From Microbacterium psychrotolerans (GTDB lineage Bacteria > Actinomycetota > Actinomycetes > Actinomycetales > Microbacteriaceae): DNA of 64,000 nucleotides. The stretch is taken from positions 182,933 to 246,932 of the forward strand of contig NZ_JAVFWO010000006.1 of assembly GCF_031085295.1 (NCBI RefSeq). Direction: 5' to 3'. Below, one piece after another: positions 7,929 through 17,119 of the stretch. Position 1 is the first letter of the stretch. Each line of letters starts with the position of its first letter. The position numbers and the translations under genes are program-made. The notes under the pieces were generated by a model. The model was not told the DNA's origin and did not search any database. It saw nothing but the letters and a program-made list of their open reading frames with translations.

Positions 7929-8645
7929 TCAGCGTCGCTCGGCGCCCGCGCGGCGGGCCGACAGGACCTCGTCCACCCAGGCGGGCACGAGCTCGCTCGC
8001 ACGACCCGCTCGGGCGTCGTCGAACGGCACGGCCGCGTCGCTCGGCTCGAGGTTCAGCTCGACGGTGCGCACGCCGAACGCGGACGCGAGCGCCACGTAG
8101 CCGGCGGCCGGGTACACCGCACCCGACGTGCCGATCGACACGAAGACGTCCGCGGCGACCACCGCGTTCTCGATGCGGCCGAGCTCGTACGGCATCTCGC
8201 CGAACCAGACGACGTCGGGGCGCAGCATCCGCTCTCCGCAGTCGGGACATGCCGGGCGATCGATGAGGTCTTCGTCCCACGCGGGCCGCGAGCCGCACGC
8301 GAGGCACAGCGCGCGGCGCAGCTCCCCGTGCATGTGGACGAGGTTGCGGCTGCCGGCGCGCTCGTGCAGGTCGTCGACGTTCTGCGTGACCACGAGGAGA
8401 TCGCCGCCGATCGCACCCTCCAGTCGTGCGAGCGCCAGGTGGGCGGCGTTGGGCACGACCGTCCGCAGGGCGCGGCGCCGCGCGTCGTAGAAGGCAAGCA
8501 CGGTGTCGGGGTCGCGCTCGTAGGCCTCCGGTGTGGCGACGTCCTCGATCAGGTGTCCCTCCCACAGGCCGTCGGCGCCGCGGAAGGTGGGCACGCCGCT
8601 CTCCGCGGAGATGCCGGCGCCGGTGAGCACGACGATCCGGGTCAT
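7929..8645 (-). CDS. Sir2-family NAD-dependent protein deacylase (class III)
   Basis: A sirtuin of 238 residues that removes acyl groups from lysine using NAD+. It has the Rossmann entry GAGISAESGVPTFRG (from residue 9), TQNVDDLH, the catalytic His106 in H-M-H-G-E-L, and a zinc-finger quartet at Cys114, Cys117, Cys133 and Cys136. Tyr53 and Arg56 in AFYDARRR match the Y-x-x-R pair that binds succinyl/malonyl groups in CobB and SIRT5, so desuccinylase or demalonylase activity is likely. I chose the ATG at 8645 because it forms an ATGA overlap with the upstream gene; the upstream GAR-rich extension does not belong to the family. Confidence 0.9.
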   Translation of the reverse strand: MTRIVVLTGAGISAESGVPTFRGADGLWEGHLIEDVATPEAYERDPDTVLAFYDARRRALRTVVPNAAHLALARLEGAIGGDLLVVTQNVDDLHERAGSRNLVHMHGELRRALCLACGSRPAWDEDLIDRPACPDCGERMLRPDVVWFGEMPYELGRIENAVVAADVFVSIGTSGAVYPAAGYVALASAFGVRTVELNLEPSDAAVPFDDARAGRASELVPAWVDEVLSARRAGAERR

Positions 8646-9262
8646 CGGAGGGTTCCGGGCGCGACGTGCGACAGCACGCGCTCCCACACCTCGGCAAGGA
8701 CGAGGCGCGACTCGGGGTCCGACGTCTGCGGCACCATCTCGACGCGGGCGGAGGGGAGCCGCTCGGCGAACCAGCGTGCTGCGGCGTTCGCGGCATCCGG
8801 ATCCTTCCGCGCGTTCATCAGCAGCGTCTTGGCCGCGATGTTCTCGAGGAGCTCCGCGACCGCATGTCCGCCGAGCTCGGACTCGGGACGCGGCACGGCC
8901 AGAAGGGCGAGTCTGTCGACGCCGTCGCCCACGAGCGCGGCGACCTGGATGGCCACTTCGCCGGCGGTGGCGACGCCCACGAGGCCCGCGGACCGATCGC
9001 CGCGCTCCTCGGTGACGAACTGTGCGATCCGTCGTGCGGTGGCCTCCGCGGGAGTCGTGCCGCGGTAGGCCACCGGGTCGTCGATGTCGTCCACCGTGAG
9101 TCCGATCGCCACGACCCGCACATCGCGTCGGGTCGTGGCGTCGTGCAACGGATCCGACAGCGTCGAGACGCCCTCGCGGAGCAGGAACACGGTGCGCTCC
9201 GCGCCGGGCGCCCCGAAGCTGCGGTGCTCGTAGGCGGCGTCGGGTGCGGCTGCTCTCGTCAT
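8642..9262 (-). CDS. Alpha/beta-hydrolase-like protein with degenerate nucleophile motif
   Basis: A 206-residue protein that reads like an alpha/beta hydrolase: a strand VRVVAIGLTVDD, a nucleophile-elbow position GLVGVATAGEVAIQ, and a later strand KTLLMNARKDPDAA before the end region. The elbow lacks the G-x-S-x-G serine (V-A-T-A-G instead), so catalysis is doubtful. The ATG at 9262 is preferred over an in-frame TTG at 9268 because TAGGCT lies exactly six bases upstream. It is coupled by ATGA overlap to the sirtuin. I cannot name a substrate. Confidence 0.6.
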   Translation of the reverse strand: MTRAAAPDAAYEHRSFGAPGAERTVFLLREGVSTLSDPLHDATTRRDVRVVAIGLTVDDIDDPVAYRGTTPAEATARRIAQFVTEERGDRSAGLVGVATAGEVAIQVAALVGDGVDRLALLAVPRPESELGGHAVAELLENIAAKTLLMNARKDPDAANAAARWFAERLPSARVEMVPQTSDPESRLVLAEVWERVLSHVAPGTLR

Positions 9263-9274
9263 GGCCAAAGCCTA
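9260..9274 (-). promoter_or_regulatory. Leaderless promoter -10 box for 9262
   Basis: On the minus strand TAGGCT (9269-9274), then TTGGCC, then ATG (9262). There is no ribosome-binding site. It drives the hydrolase-like/sirtuin pair and decides the start codon of the former. Confidence 0.6.
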
Positions 9275-9320
9275 TGAGCCGTGGACGCGGACGGGGAGAA
9301 CCCGCCGGGAGCCGCGCCGC

Positions 9321-10853
9321 TCAGGCCATGAGCGGGATCGCACCCACCAGCACGCCGACGGCGAGCATCGCGAGCGATACGACGCACGCCCGCCACAGCA
9401 CCTTCTTGTGGTGGTCGCCGAGGTTGACGCTCGCCAGCGAGACGAGGAGCAGGATCGCCGGCACCAGCGGGCTCTGCAAGTGCACCGGCTGGCCGGTGAT
9501 CGAGGCGCGGGCCATCTCGACCGGCGCGATCCCGAAGTGCTCGGCGCTCTGCGCCAGCACAGGGAGGATGCCGTAGTAGAACGCGTCGTTCGACATGAAG
9601 AACGTGAACGGGATCGACAGGATGCCGGTGATCACGGCCAGGAAGGGTCCCAGCGAGGCCGGGATCACGGTCGTGATCCAGGTCGCCATCGCATCGACCA
9701 TGCCGGTGCCGTTCAGCACGCCGACCAGCACGCCCGCCGCCAGGACCATCGAGACGACGCCCACGATGCTCGGGGCGTGGGCGACGATCTCGTCGGCCTG
9801 GCTCTTGAGCTTCGGGAAGTTCACGAACAGCGCGATCGCGGCGCCGACCATGAACACGTAGGCGAGCGGGAAGACGTCGAGCACCAGCAGCACCATCACC
9901 GCGAGCGTCAGCGCCAGGTTGAACCAGATGAGCTTCGGCCGCAGCGTGGCACGGTTCGGATCGAGCATCGTGTCGGCCATCGCGGTGTCTTCGCGGTCGA
10001 CGACGGCGGTGGCGACGGGCACGCTGCCCCGGCCGCCGGCGAGCGTCACGATGTTGCCGGTGCGCAGCGTCGCGCGGGCGCCCGGCTTCGTGTCGGCGCC
10101 GCGGAAGATGCGGGATCCGGCGAGCACTCCCCCGCCGTCCAGGCGCGACTCGTCGATGCTGCCGATGCGCTTGCGCTCCGAGAGCCCGAGGAACCACGCG
10201 AAGGCCAGCGAGATGACGATGCCGGCGGCGAGCGAGGGCAGCATCGGCACGAAGATGTCGGTGGGCTGCAGGCCGAGCGCCGTCGCCGCCCGCACAGTGG
10301 GTCCGCCCCACGGGACGATGTTCAGCGTGCCGTTCATGAGGCCGGCGACGCAGGTGAGCACGACGGGGCTCATGCCGAGGCGCAGGTAGATCGGCAGCAT
10401 CGCGGAGGTCGTGATGATGAAGGTCGTCGAGCCGTCGCCGTCGAGCGAGACCGCGCCGGCCAGCACGGCCGTCCCCAGCACGACCTTGGCCGGGTCGTCG
10501 CCGAGCAGGCGCGTGATCGCCCGGATGAGCGGATCGAACAGGCCGACGTCGATCATGATGCCGAAGTACATGATGGCGAACATCAGCAGAGCGGCCGTCG
10601 GGGCCATGCTGCCGATCGCGTCGAGGATCATGTCGCCGAGTCCGAGCCCGGCGCCGGCGAACAGCCCGAAGACCGTCGGCACGATGATGAGCGCGACCAT
10701 CGGGGTCAGCCGGCGCGTCATGATGAGCGCCATGAACGCCAGGACCATCGTGAAACCCAGCGCGACGAGCACGCCTTCGGACGGGACGAACGCGGTGGCG
10801 TAGCCTTCGTCGGCCTCGGCGGCGTGGAACAGGAACGGAACTGCCGCGTTCAT
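9321..10853 (-). CDS. CitMHS-family citrate:cation symporter
   Basis: An integral membrane protein of 510 residues with about twelve hydrophobic segments, of the CitMHS family that imports citrate complexed to Mg2+ or Ca2+. Recognisable stretches are MFAIMYFGIMIDVGLFDP, AVSLDGDGSTTFI and LMNGTLNIVPWGGPT. The start at 10853 follows GAAGGAG. The gene is divergent from a CitA/DcuS-type two-component system (11062-13364), the usual partner of such transporters, so citrate-induced expression is likely. Confidence 0.88.
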   Translation of the reverse strand: MNAAVPFLFHAAEADEGYATAFVPSEGVLVALGFTMVLAFMALIMTRRLTPMVALIIVPTVFGLFAGAGLGLGDMILDAIGSMAPTAALLMFAIMYFGIMIDVGLFDPLIRAITRLLGDDPAKVVLGTAVLAGAVSLDGDGSTTFIITTSAMLPIYLRLGMSPVVLTCVAGLMNGTLNIVPWGGPTVRAATALGLQPTDIFVPMLPSLAAGIVISLAFAWFLGLSERKRIGSIDESRLDGGGVLAGSRIFRGADTKPGARATLRTGNIVTLAGGRGSVPVATAVVDREDTAMADTMLDPNRATLRPKLIWFNLALTLAVMVLLVLDVFPLAYVFMVGAAIALFVNFPKLKSQADEIVAHAPSIVGVVSMVLAAGVLVGVLNGTGMVDAMATWITTVIPASLGPFLAVITGILSIPFTFFMSNDAFYYGILPVLAQSAEHFGIAPVEMARASITGQPVHLQSPLVPAILLLVSLASVNLGDHHKKVLWRACVVSLAMLAVGVLVGAIPLMA

Positions 10854-11061
10854 CTCGACTCCTTCGTCGTGTCGTGCGGGTGGTGGCATCGCACCGATGG
10901 CGGTGCGTCCCCGCGAGGCTAGGCGCGAGCCGCGGCTCCTCGCGCGCTAAGTCGCATTCCCGCAGGTTGTGCGCGTAGCGTGTCTTCTGCGCATTGTGCT
11001 CACGTGTGCGGAAGGTCGCTGCCCCTCATCGGCCTCAGCCCTCATCAGCCCAGGAGGTGGG

Positions 11062-12711
11062 ATGCGCTTCGCGACGCGGCTGCTGCTGATGCAGCTGGCG
11101 ACGGTGACCGCCGTCGTCGCCGTGTGCGCGCTCGTCTTCGGGTGGCTGGGCGTGCGCCAGCTCCGCGCCGAGTCGGAGGCCGCCGCCCTCAACATCGCCC
11201 GGACGGTCGCGGAAGACCCCGACGTCAAGTCGCTGGTCGCCGAGTTCTCCGCCGACCCGGGAACGCCGGATGCCGCGCAGCTGCGCACCGGCGCGCTCCA
11301 GCAGATCGCCGCCGACGTCGCGGATCGCACGGACGCGCTCTTCGTCGTCATCACCGACGATCACGGCATCCGTCTCGCCCACCCGACGGAGGAGCTCCTC
11401 GGTCAGGTCGTCTCGACCCCGTTCGCCGAGGTGCTCGAGGGCAACGAGGTCGTCGACTGGGAGGTGGGCACGCTCGGCGAGTCCGCCCGCGCCAAGGTGC
11501 CCGTCTACCCGGAGTATGGCGGCGATCCGGTCGGCGAGGTGAGCGTCGGGTTCGAGCGCGCGAGCGTCTTCGACGACCTGCCGGCCCTCGTCGCGACGAT
11601 CGCGATCGCCGCGCTCGGCGGGCTGGCGCTCGCCGCGGTGGCGACGCTCGTGCTGCGACGACGCTTCGAACGGCTCACCCTCGGGCTTCAGCCGGAGGAG
11701 CTCGTGACCCTCGTGCAGAACCAGGCGGCGGTGCTCGAGGGGGTCGGCGACGGCGTCGTGGCACTGGATCCCGACGGCGTCGTGCGGGTGTGCAATGAGG
11801 CGGCCGAACGGATGCTGGGCATCGACGCCCCCGTCGGGCGCCGCTTCGACGACCTCGCACTGCCCGGCACGCTGCGCGACGCCGTGCGGGACGGGGCCTC
11901 CGGCGTCGAGGCCGTCGTCGGCGACCGCGTGCTGTACCTCGACACCCGGCCGGTGCAGCGTGATGCGCGGGCATTGGGCCGGATCGTGGTCGTGCGGGAC
12001 CGCACCGATGTCGAGGCGCTCGCCGGCCGGCTCGAGACGGTGCGCGCGATGACCGAGGCGCTGCGCGTGCAGCGGCACGAGTTCGCCAATCGCCTGCACG
12101 TCGCCTCCGGCCTGATCGACGCCGAGCGCGTCGACGAGGCCCGCGCGTTCCTCGGCGACCTGACCGCGCGCGGCGCCGTGGACTTCGGTGTCGCGGGACT
12201 CGAGCGCGTGCCCGACGCGTTCCTGACGTCGCTTCTCGGCGCGACCGCCGCGACGGCGCGGGAGCGCGGCGTGACAGTCCGCGTCTCGGAGGACACCCTG
12301 CTGCTGAGCGAGGTGGCCGAGGCGGAGGACGTGGCGGCCGTCCTGGGCAACCTCGTCGGCAACGCCGTCACCGCGGCGGTGGGCGGCGCGCGGCCCGGCT
12401 GGGTCGAGATCGCGCTGCTCGGAGACGGCGACGATCTGGTGATCACGGTGGCCGACTCCGGCGGCGGCATCCGACCCCCGGGAGCCGACCCCTTCGCGCG
12501 CCCCGTCGTCCGCGACACGGACGCGGGCGGGAACGACACCGTGCACGGGCACGGCTTCGGACTCCCGCTCTCCCGCGACCTCGCCCGCCGGCGCGGCGGT
12601 GACGTCTGGCTGATCGATCCCGGCGGCGCGGGGGCGGGTGCCGTTTTCGGGGCCCGCCTGCCCGGGGCGCTCCGCCCGGCTGACGGGAACCCCGAGAAGA
12701 GGAAAGCATGA
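11062..12711 (+). CDS. CitA/DcuS-type sensor histidine kinase
   Basis: A membrane-bound sensor kinase of 549 residues. Order: a first transmembrane helix near residues 10-30, an extracytoplasmic PAS-like ligand domain containing FVVITDDHGIRLAHPT (typical of the dicarboxylate/tricarboxylate sensors), a second helix near 180-200, a cytoplasmic PAS domain (VLEGVGDGVVALD), a SpoOB-like dimerisation segment with phospho-acceptor His339 in Q-R-H-E-F-A-N-R-L-H, and a GHKL ATPase with LGNLVGNAVTAA and DSGGGI. The ATG at 11062 is preceded by CAGGAGGTGG. The ligand is probably citrate, given the neighbouring CitMHS transporter. Confidence 0.9.
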   Translation: MRFATRLLLMQLATVTAVVAVCALVFGWLGVRQLRAESEAAALNIARTVAEDPDVKSLVAEFSADPGTPDAAQLRTGALQQIAADVADRTDALFVVITDDHGIRLAHPTEELLGQVVSTPFAEVLEGNEVVDWEVGTLGESARAKVPVYPEYGGDPVGEVSVGFERASVFDDLPALVATIAIAALGGLALAAVATLVLRRRFERLTLGLQPEELVTLVQNQAAVLEGVGDGVVALDPDGVVRVCNEAAERMLGIDAPVGRRFDDLALPGTLRDAVRDGASGVEAVVGDRVLYLDTRPVQRDARALGRIVVVRDRTDVEALAGRLETVRAMTEALRVQRHEFANRLHVASGLIDAERVDEARAFLGDLTARGAVDFGVAGLERVPDAFLTSLLGATAATARERGVTVRVSEDTLLLSEVAEAEDVAAVLGNLVGNAVTAAVGGARPGWVEIALLGDGDDLVITVADSGGGIRPPGADPFARPVVRDTDAGGNDTVHGHGFGLPLSRDLARRRGGDVWLIDPGGAGAGAVFGARLPGALRPADGNPEKRKA

Positions 12712-13364
12712 ACCGTCCCATCCGCGTACTGGTCGTCGACGACGACTTCCGCGTCGCCGGCCTGCACCGCGACGTCGTGGCGTCGCGCACCGGGTTCACC
12801 GCGCTGGATGCCGTGCAATCGCTCGGCGCGGCACGGCAGGCCACGAAGGCGCACGCTCCGGATCTGCTGCTCGTCGACGCGTTCCTTCCCGACGGCGACG
12901 GCGTCGAGTTCGTCGCCGCGGCCGGCATCGACGCGTTCGTGCTGTCGGCGGCGACCGACGCCGCCACGGTACGCCGCGCCCTGCAGGCGGGCGCGCTCGC
13001 CTACCTGACGAAGCCCTTCGACGCCCGGGTGCTCGCCGAGCGGCTCGATCGCTACGCGCGGATGCGGAACCTGCTGGTCACCGACCGGCCGCTGGAACAG
13101 GAGCAGATCGACCGCGCACTGGCCATCATGCACGGCGGTGCGGAGCCGGCGACCGTGGCGCGCTCGGCGACCGAGCAGCTGATCCTCGAGGGGCTCGGCG
13201 ACGACGAGGCGTCCGCCGCCGAGATCGCCGAACGCGTCGGCATCTCGCGGGCGACAGCGCAGCGGCACCTCGCAGGGCTCGCCAGCCGTGGCCTGGTCGA
13301 GGTGCGCCTGCGCTACGGGACGACGGGAAGGCCCGAGCACCAGTACGTCGCGGTCCGCCGCTGA
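12708..13364 (+). CDS. CitB/DctR-type response regulator
   Basis: A 218-residue regulator coupled to the kinase by an ATGA overlap. The receiver domain has the acidic pair Asp11/Asp12, phospho-acceptor Asp57 in LLLVDAFLPDGDG, and YLTKPFD. The C-terminal DNA-binding part contains ERVGISRATAQRHL, a helix-turn-helix of the CitB/DcuR kind. It most likely activates the divergent citrate transporter at 9321-10853. Confidence 0.9.
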   Translation: MNRPIRVLVVDDDFRVAGLHRDVVASRTGFTALDAVQSLGAARQATKAHAPDLLLVDAFLPDGDGVEFVAAAGIDAFVLSAATDAATVRRALQAGALAYLTKPFDARVLAERLDRYARMRNLLVTDRPLEQEQIDRALAIMHGGAEPATVARSATEQLILEGLGDDEASAAEIAERVGISRATAQRHLAGLASRGLVEVRLRYGTTGRPEHQYVAVRR

Positions 13365-13379
13365 CGCACGCCGCTCCCC

Positions 13380-14915
13380 TCAGCCCCGCAGCAGTGCGCG
13401 CAGGGTGTCGATCGTGTCGGCCTCGTCGGCGCGCTTGTCGGGGCGGTATCCCTTCACTCGGGCGAAGCGCAGGGCGACACCGCCGGGGTAGCGGGTGGAG
13501 CGCTGCACGCCGTCGATCGCGATCTCGACGACGGTCTCGGGCCGCACATGCACGGCGTAGGACGAGCGATGGGTCTCGATCGTCGGAAAGTACTCGGTCT
13601 GCCAGCGCAGGGTCGCGTCGGTCAGGCCCTTGAAGGTCTTGCCCACCATCACGAAGCCGCCCGGCTCGCCGAACGCCCCTTCGGGATCGAGCGCAGCGAG
13701 GTGCAGGTTCGAGAGCTGGCCGGTGCGTCGCCCCGACCCCCACTCGACGGCGAGCACCACGAGGTCGTAGGTGAGCACGGGCTTCACCTTGAGCCAGCTC
13801 TTGCCGCGTCGCCCGGCGGCGTACGGCGCGTCGAGAGCCTTCACCATCACGCCTTCGTGCCCGGCGGCGAGGGCTTCGCGCGAGAACTCCTCGGCACGCG
13901 TCGCGTCCTCGGTGACGATGCCGGGCATGCGGGCGTCGCCGACAGCGCTGTCGAGCAGCGCGAGGCGCGTCGACAGCGGCTCGTCGATGAGGTCGCGGCC
14001 ATCGAGGTGCAGGATGTCGAAGAACCATGGGCGGAGCACCACCGTGGCCGCATCGTCGGCGCCCAGCGACCCGAAGCGGGCCATGGTGTCCTGGAACGGG
14101 CGCGGCCCGCCGTCCTCATCGAGCGACAGCGTCTCGCCGTCGAGGATCACCCGGTCGGCGGGCAGCTCCCGCACGGCCTCGACGATCTCGGGCACGCGGT
14201 GGGTGATGTCGGCCAGGCTCCGGGTGAATACGCGCACGTGCTCGCCGTCGCGGTGCACCTGGATGCGCGCCCCATCGAGCTTGTATTCGACGGATGCCGC
14301 TCCTCCGAGCGTCTCGAGCGCCTCGGTCGCCGAGCCCGCCGTCGAGGCGAGCATCGGCAGCACGCCGCGCCCCACCTCGAGCCCGATGGCGGCGAGCTCT
14401 TCCGGCGTGCCGGTGAGGGCGATGCGCGCCGTGGCGCCGAGGTCGCCTGACAGCATCGCGGCCCGGCGGACGGTGGCGGCGTCGCGATCCGACGCCTTCG
14501 CGACGGCGTCGAGCAGCACCCCCTCGAGCGCCCCGGTGCGGAGTTCCCCGAGCATGACGCGGGCCAGGAAATCCCACTCGTCCGCCGTAGCCGCACGGGC
14601 CAGCGCATCGAGCGCCGCCGCGCGCGCGGCCACCGATCCGGTGCCCTCCGCCCCCGCGAGACGGTCGAGTGCCGCATCGACGTCGCCGACGGTGAGGGTC
14701 GGCTCGTCGGCGTGCGTCACGGCCAGGTTCGACAGGCTCCGCCACCCGACGCCGAGCCGACCCTGGCGCGGGCTCGCGGTCAGGAACCCGATCGCCGGGC
14801 CGACCTCATCGGGACCGAGCAGGCGCAGGGCATCGGACAGCGCGGCGACCTTTGCCAGTCGCGACGACGTCGAGGCCACAGCGTCCGTCGCGGTCACGAG
14901 CTCGTGGAGCAGCAT
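13380..14915 (-). CDS. ATP-dependent DNA ligase (LigB-type)
   Basis: A 511-residue ligase. It has an N-terminal DNA-binding domain, the adenylation motif V-E-Y-K-L-D-G-A-R with nucleophile Lys212, ILDGETLS (motif III), LFDxLHLDG-like FFDILHLDGRDL, EGVMVKALDAPY (motif IV) and SWLKVKP (motif V), then an OB-fold ending GVALRFARVKGYRPDK. Length and order match the mycobacterial LigB group, which acts in DNA repair rather than replication. The ATG at 14915 starts the family-like MLLHELV; a GAGAAT box lies six bases upstream. It converges on the response regulator with only 15 bases between them. Confidence 0.92.
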   Translation of the reverse strand: MLLHELVTATDAVASTSSRLAKVAALSDALRLLGPDEVGPAIGFLTASPRQGRLGVGWRSLSNLAVTHADEPTLTVGDVDAALDRLAGAEGTGSVAARAAALDALARAATADEWDFLARVMLGELRTGALEGVLLDAVAKASDRDAATVRRAAMLSGDLGATARIALTGTPEELAAIGLEVGRGVLPMLASTAGSATEALETLGGAASVEYKLDGARIQVHRDGEHVRVFTRSLADITHRVPEIVEAVRELPADRVILDGETLSLDEDGGPRPFQDTMARFGSLGADDAATVVLRPWFFDILHLDGRDLIDEPLSTRLALLDSAVGDARMPGIVTEDATRAEEFSREALAAGHEGVMVKALDAPYAAGRRGKSWLKVKPVLTYDLVVLAVEWGSGRRTGQLSNLHLAALDPEGAFGEPGGFVMVGKTFKGLTDATLRWQTEYFPTIETHRSSYAVHVRPETVVEIAIDGVQRSTRYPGGVALRFARVKGYRPDKRADEADTIDTLRALLRG

Positions 14916-14967
14916 TCCCGCATTCTCCCATCCGGCCCCGACACGCACACCGTGGTGCCGCCCGGCC

Positions 14968-15960
14968 TCAGCGGCGCCGCCCGCCGAGCGATGCGACGAC
15001 GTCGCGCAGGGCCGGCTCGAGGTCGGGGTAGGCGAACTCGTAGCCCGCCGCGGTCAGAGTCTCGGGAGTGGCCCATCTGCTCTTGAGCACGAGCTCCGGC
15101 TCGGTGCGCAGCGCCCACATCGCCGGTTCGAGCATGAAGCGCCAGGCGGGCAGCCCGATCGGCGCGCCCACGACGCGGCGGAGCGTGGCCATGAGTCCGC
15201 GGTTGTCGGCCGTGCCCGGTGCCGCGAGATTGACCGGCCCGGAGATGCCGGGATCGTCCCGCACGAACCGCACCGCCCCGACGACGTCGTCGAGATGGAT
15301 CCAGCTGAACCGCTGCCGACCGTGGGATCGGTGGTGCGGTGCGCGGCCGTCACCCGTGGGACGCGGGCCGATTCCGCGATAGCGCCGATGCGGGAACCAC
15401 CAGCCGTCGTACTGGGGTCCGCCGAGCCCGAGCCGGGCCAGCGCCACCAGCCTGCGCGTCGCGGGACCGTCTCCGAGGACGATCGCCATGCGCAGCGCGA
15501 CGCGCCGCGTGGACGGCAGGCTCCCCGCGAAGAACTCGTCCTCCCACCCGCGTGCGACATCCACCGAGAACCCGGTGCCGAGCTCGCCGTCCCGCTCCGT
15601 CTGCGGCCGATCGAGCGCGTACCGGTAGATGGTCGCCGTGCTCGCGTTGAGCCACAGCGGTGGCGGCGTGCCTGCGTCGCCGATCGCGGCGCGCAGTGCC
15701 CGCGTCGTCTGCACGCGCGATCGCAGGATCTCGTCGCGGTTCGCGTCGGTGTAGCGGCAGTTCACCGACTTCCCGGCGAGGTTCACCACGATCGCCGCGC
15801 CATCGACGAGCGCCCTGATGCCGTCCGTGTCAGTCCAGGACGCGTCGGCGCCGGCACGGCCGATGGTGCGCACCTCATAGCCGTCGTCGGCGAACGCACG
15901 CACGAGTGCCCGGCCGACGAACCCCGACGCGCCCGCGATGACGGCGACCGGCCGGCTCAT
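14968..15960 (-). CDS. TIGR01777-family NAD-dependent epimerase/DUF1731 protein
   Basis: A 330-residue SDR-like protein with the nucleotide-binding turn VIAGASGFVGRALV at the N-terminus, IVVNLAGKSVNCRY, and a C-terminal DUF1731-type tail (LPAWRFMLEPAMWALRTEPELVLKSRWA). Proteins of this family resemble cell-division inhibitor SulA in name only and bind NAD(P); substrates are unknown. It is the last gene of a four-gene operon running 17991 to 14968. Its ATG overlaps the preceding stop by four bases. Confidence 0.85.
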   Translation of the reverse strand: MSRPVAVIAGASGFVGRALVRAFADDGYEVRTIGRAGADASWTDTDGIRALVDGAAIVVNLAGKSVNCRYTDANRDEILRSRVQTTRALRAAIGDAGTPPPLWLNASTATIYRYALDRPQTERDGELGTGFSVDVARGWEDEFFAGSLPSTRRVALRMAIVLGDGPATRRLVALARLGLGGPQYDGWWFPHRRYRGIGPRPTGDGRAPHHRSHGRQRFSWIHLDDVVGAVRFVRDDPGISGPVNLAAPGTADNRGLMATLRRVVGAPIGLPAWRFMLEPAMWALRTEPELVLKSRWATPETLTAAGYEFAYPDLEPALRDVVASLGGRRR

Positions 15961-16358
15961 CCGCGCCTGCCCGCCGCGGTCTCGGTGCTCCAGAGCGCCC
16001 AGGCCACGAGCAGCGGCTGCAGCAGCAGTCGCACGAAGCGCGACCGGTCGGTGCGCAGCATCGGGGCGGGCCGACGCGTGCGCCACTGATGTACGTTGCC
16101 CGGAAACACCGCCACGAAGAACGCCGCGACGATCCAGCCGACCCGGCGGCGCTCGGCGGGGAGCGCCACGAGCGCCCCGCCGAGCATCAGCTCGACGACG
16201 CCGGATGCCACCACGATCGTGTCCTTGTCGGTATGGAGCAGGCGCGTCGCCCAGTCCGGCACGACGATCCGGTAGCCGCGACGGCCCCAGGTCAGATGCG
16301 AGGCGCCCGCGACGACGAGGAGCGCCGCGAGCGCCCAGCGGGCGACGACCCGCGTCAC
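15957..16358 (-). CDS. Small membrane protein, DoxX-like
   Basis: A 133-residue protein with about three or four hydrophobic helices: an N-terminal LAALLVVAGASHL, VASGVVELMLGGALVAL, and WIVAAFFVAVFPGNVHQW. This pattern resembles DoxX/DUF4267-type small membrane proteins. It starts with GTG overlapping the upstream stop (GTGA) and ends with an ATGA overlap into the epimerase gene, so it is tightly embedded in the operon. Function unknown. Confidence 0.75.
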   Translation of the reverse strand: MTRVVARWALAALLVVAGASHLTWGRRGYRIVVPDWATRLLHTDKDTIVVASGVVELMLGGALVALPAERRRVGWIVAAFFVAVFPGNVHQWRTRRPAPMLRTDRSRFVRLLLQPLLVAWALWSTETAAGRRG

Positions 16359-17119
16359 GCGACGGCCCCGACGACCGCGTCGATGAACCGCAGGTGGTCG
16401 TCCACGCTGCCGGTCGGCGTGATGGCGCGCAGCACCACTTCGTCGACGCCGACGCAGTAGGCGCCGATGCGGTCTCCCAGATCGGTCGGGCGGATGACGG
16501 TGTCTGCCGCGGCCAGCCCCAGGCGGGCGAAGTTGGCGGCATACGCCGGGTACCCCGCGTAGCGAGCGGCCTCCTCATCCAGTGCCGCGACCGCGGCGGC
16601 GTCGGCGGCCGTCCGCACGTACAGCGCGACGTGCGTTCCCGGGGCGATCGCGTGCGCCCGCGCGGCCTGTGCGGTCGCGGCCGCCGGGGTGAGCCAGCTC
16701 AGCAGGAGCCCGTCGGATGCCGCAGCCCCTGCCCGCCGCATGCGCGGGCCGAGCGCGCCCACCACGACGCGCGCGCCGATGCGCTCACGCAGCTCGGTGG
16801 CGGCATCCGTCACCAGCTCCACGGCGCCGGTGCGCACCTGTCCCGAGCCGATGCCGAGCACCAGCCGGCCGGTGGGCAGGCCGGACGCCGCGGCCGCGAT
16901 GTCGCCGGGCGTGCGGCGGTCGACGGGGAGCACGCCGGTGGCGAGCACGAGGTGCTCGGTGACGGGGGCTGCGGCGCCGAGAACGGCCAGCGCGTCGTGT
17001 CCGGGCGTGTCGTTCACCCAGAGGCCGTGGAAGCCGGCCGCCTCGGCGGCCGGCGCGACCCGCTCAGCGAGGTCCGGGCCGGCCGCGGCCGCGATACCGA
17101 GCGACAGCTTCGCCGTCAC
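16355..17119 (-). CDS. Luciferase-like (LLM class) oxidoreductase, short form
   Basis: A TIM-barrel LLM protein of 254 residues, probably using F420H2 or FMN. Visible features are GFHGLWVNDTPGHDALAVLGAAA, LATGVLPVDRRTP and the glycine-rich LPTGRLVLGIGSGQ. It is shorter than its upstream neighbour and belongs to the same superfamily. It starts with GTG overlapping the upstream stop codon by four bases. The actual substrate cannot be read from the sequence. Confidence 0.82.
   Translation of the reverse strand: MTAKLSLGIAAAAGPDLAERVAPAAEAAGFHGLWVNDTPGHDALAVLGAAAPVTEHLVLATGVLPVDRRTPGDIAAAASGLPTGRLVLGIGSGQVRTGAVELVTDAATELRERIGARVVVGALGPRMRRAGAAASDGLLLSWLTPAAATAQAARAHAIAPGTHVALYVRTAADAAAVAALDEEAARYAGYPAYAANFARLGLAAADTVIRPTDLGDRIGAYCVGVDEVVLRAITPTGSVDDHLRFIDAVVGAVA

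Noticed and set aside
9261..10922. A 553-residue plus-strand frame opposite the CitMHS gene, plus similar frames opposite the kinase and hut genes
   Set aside because: His/Arg/Asp-rich antisense translation without any domain; the sense genes are clear.
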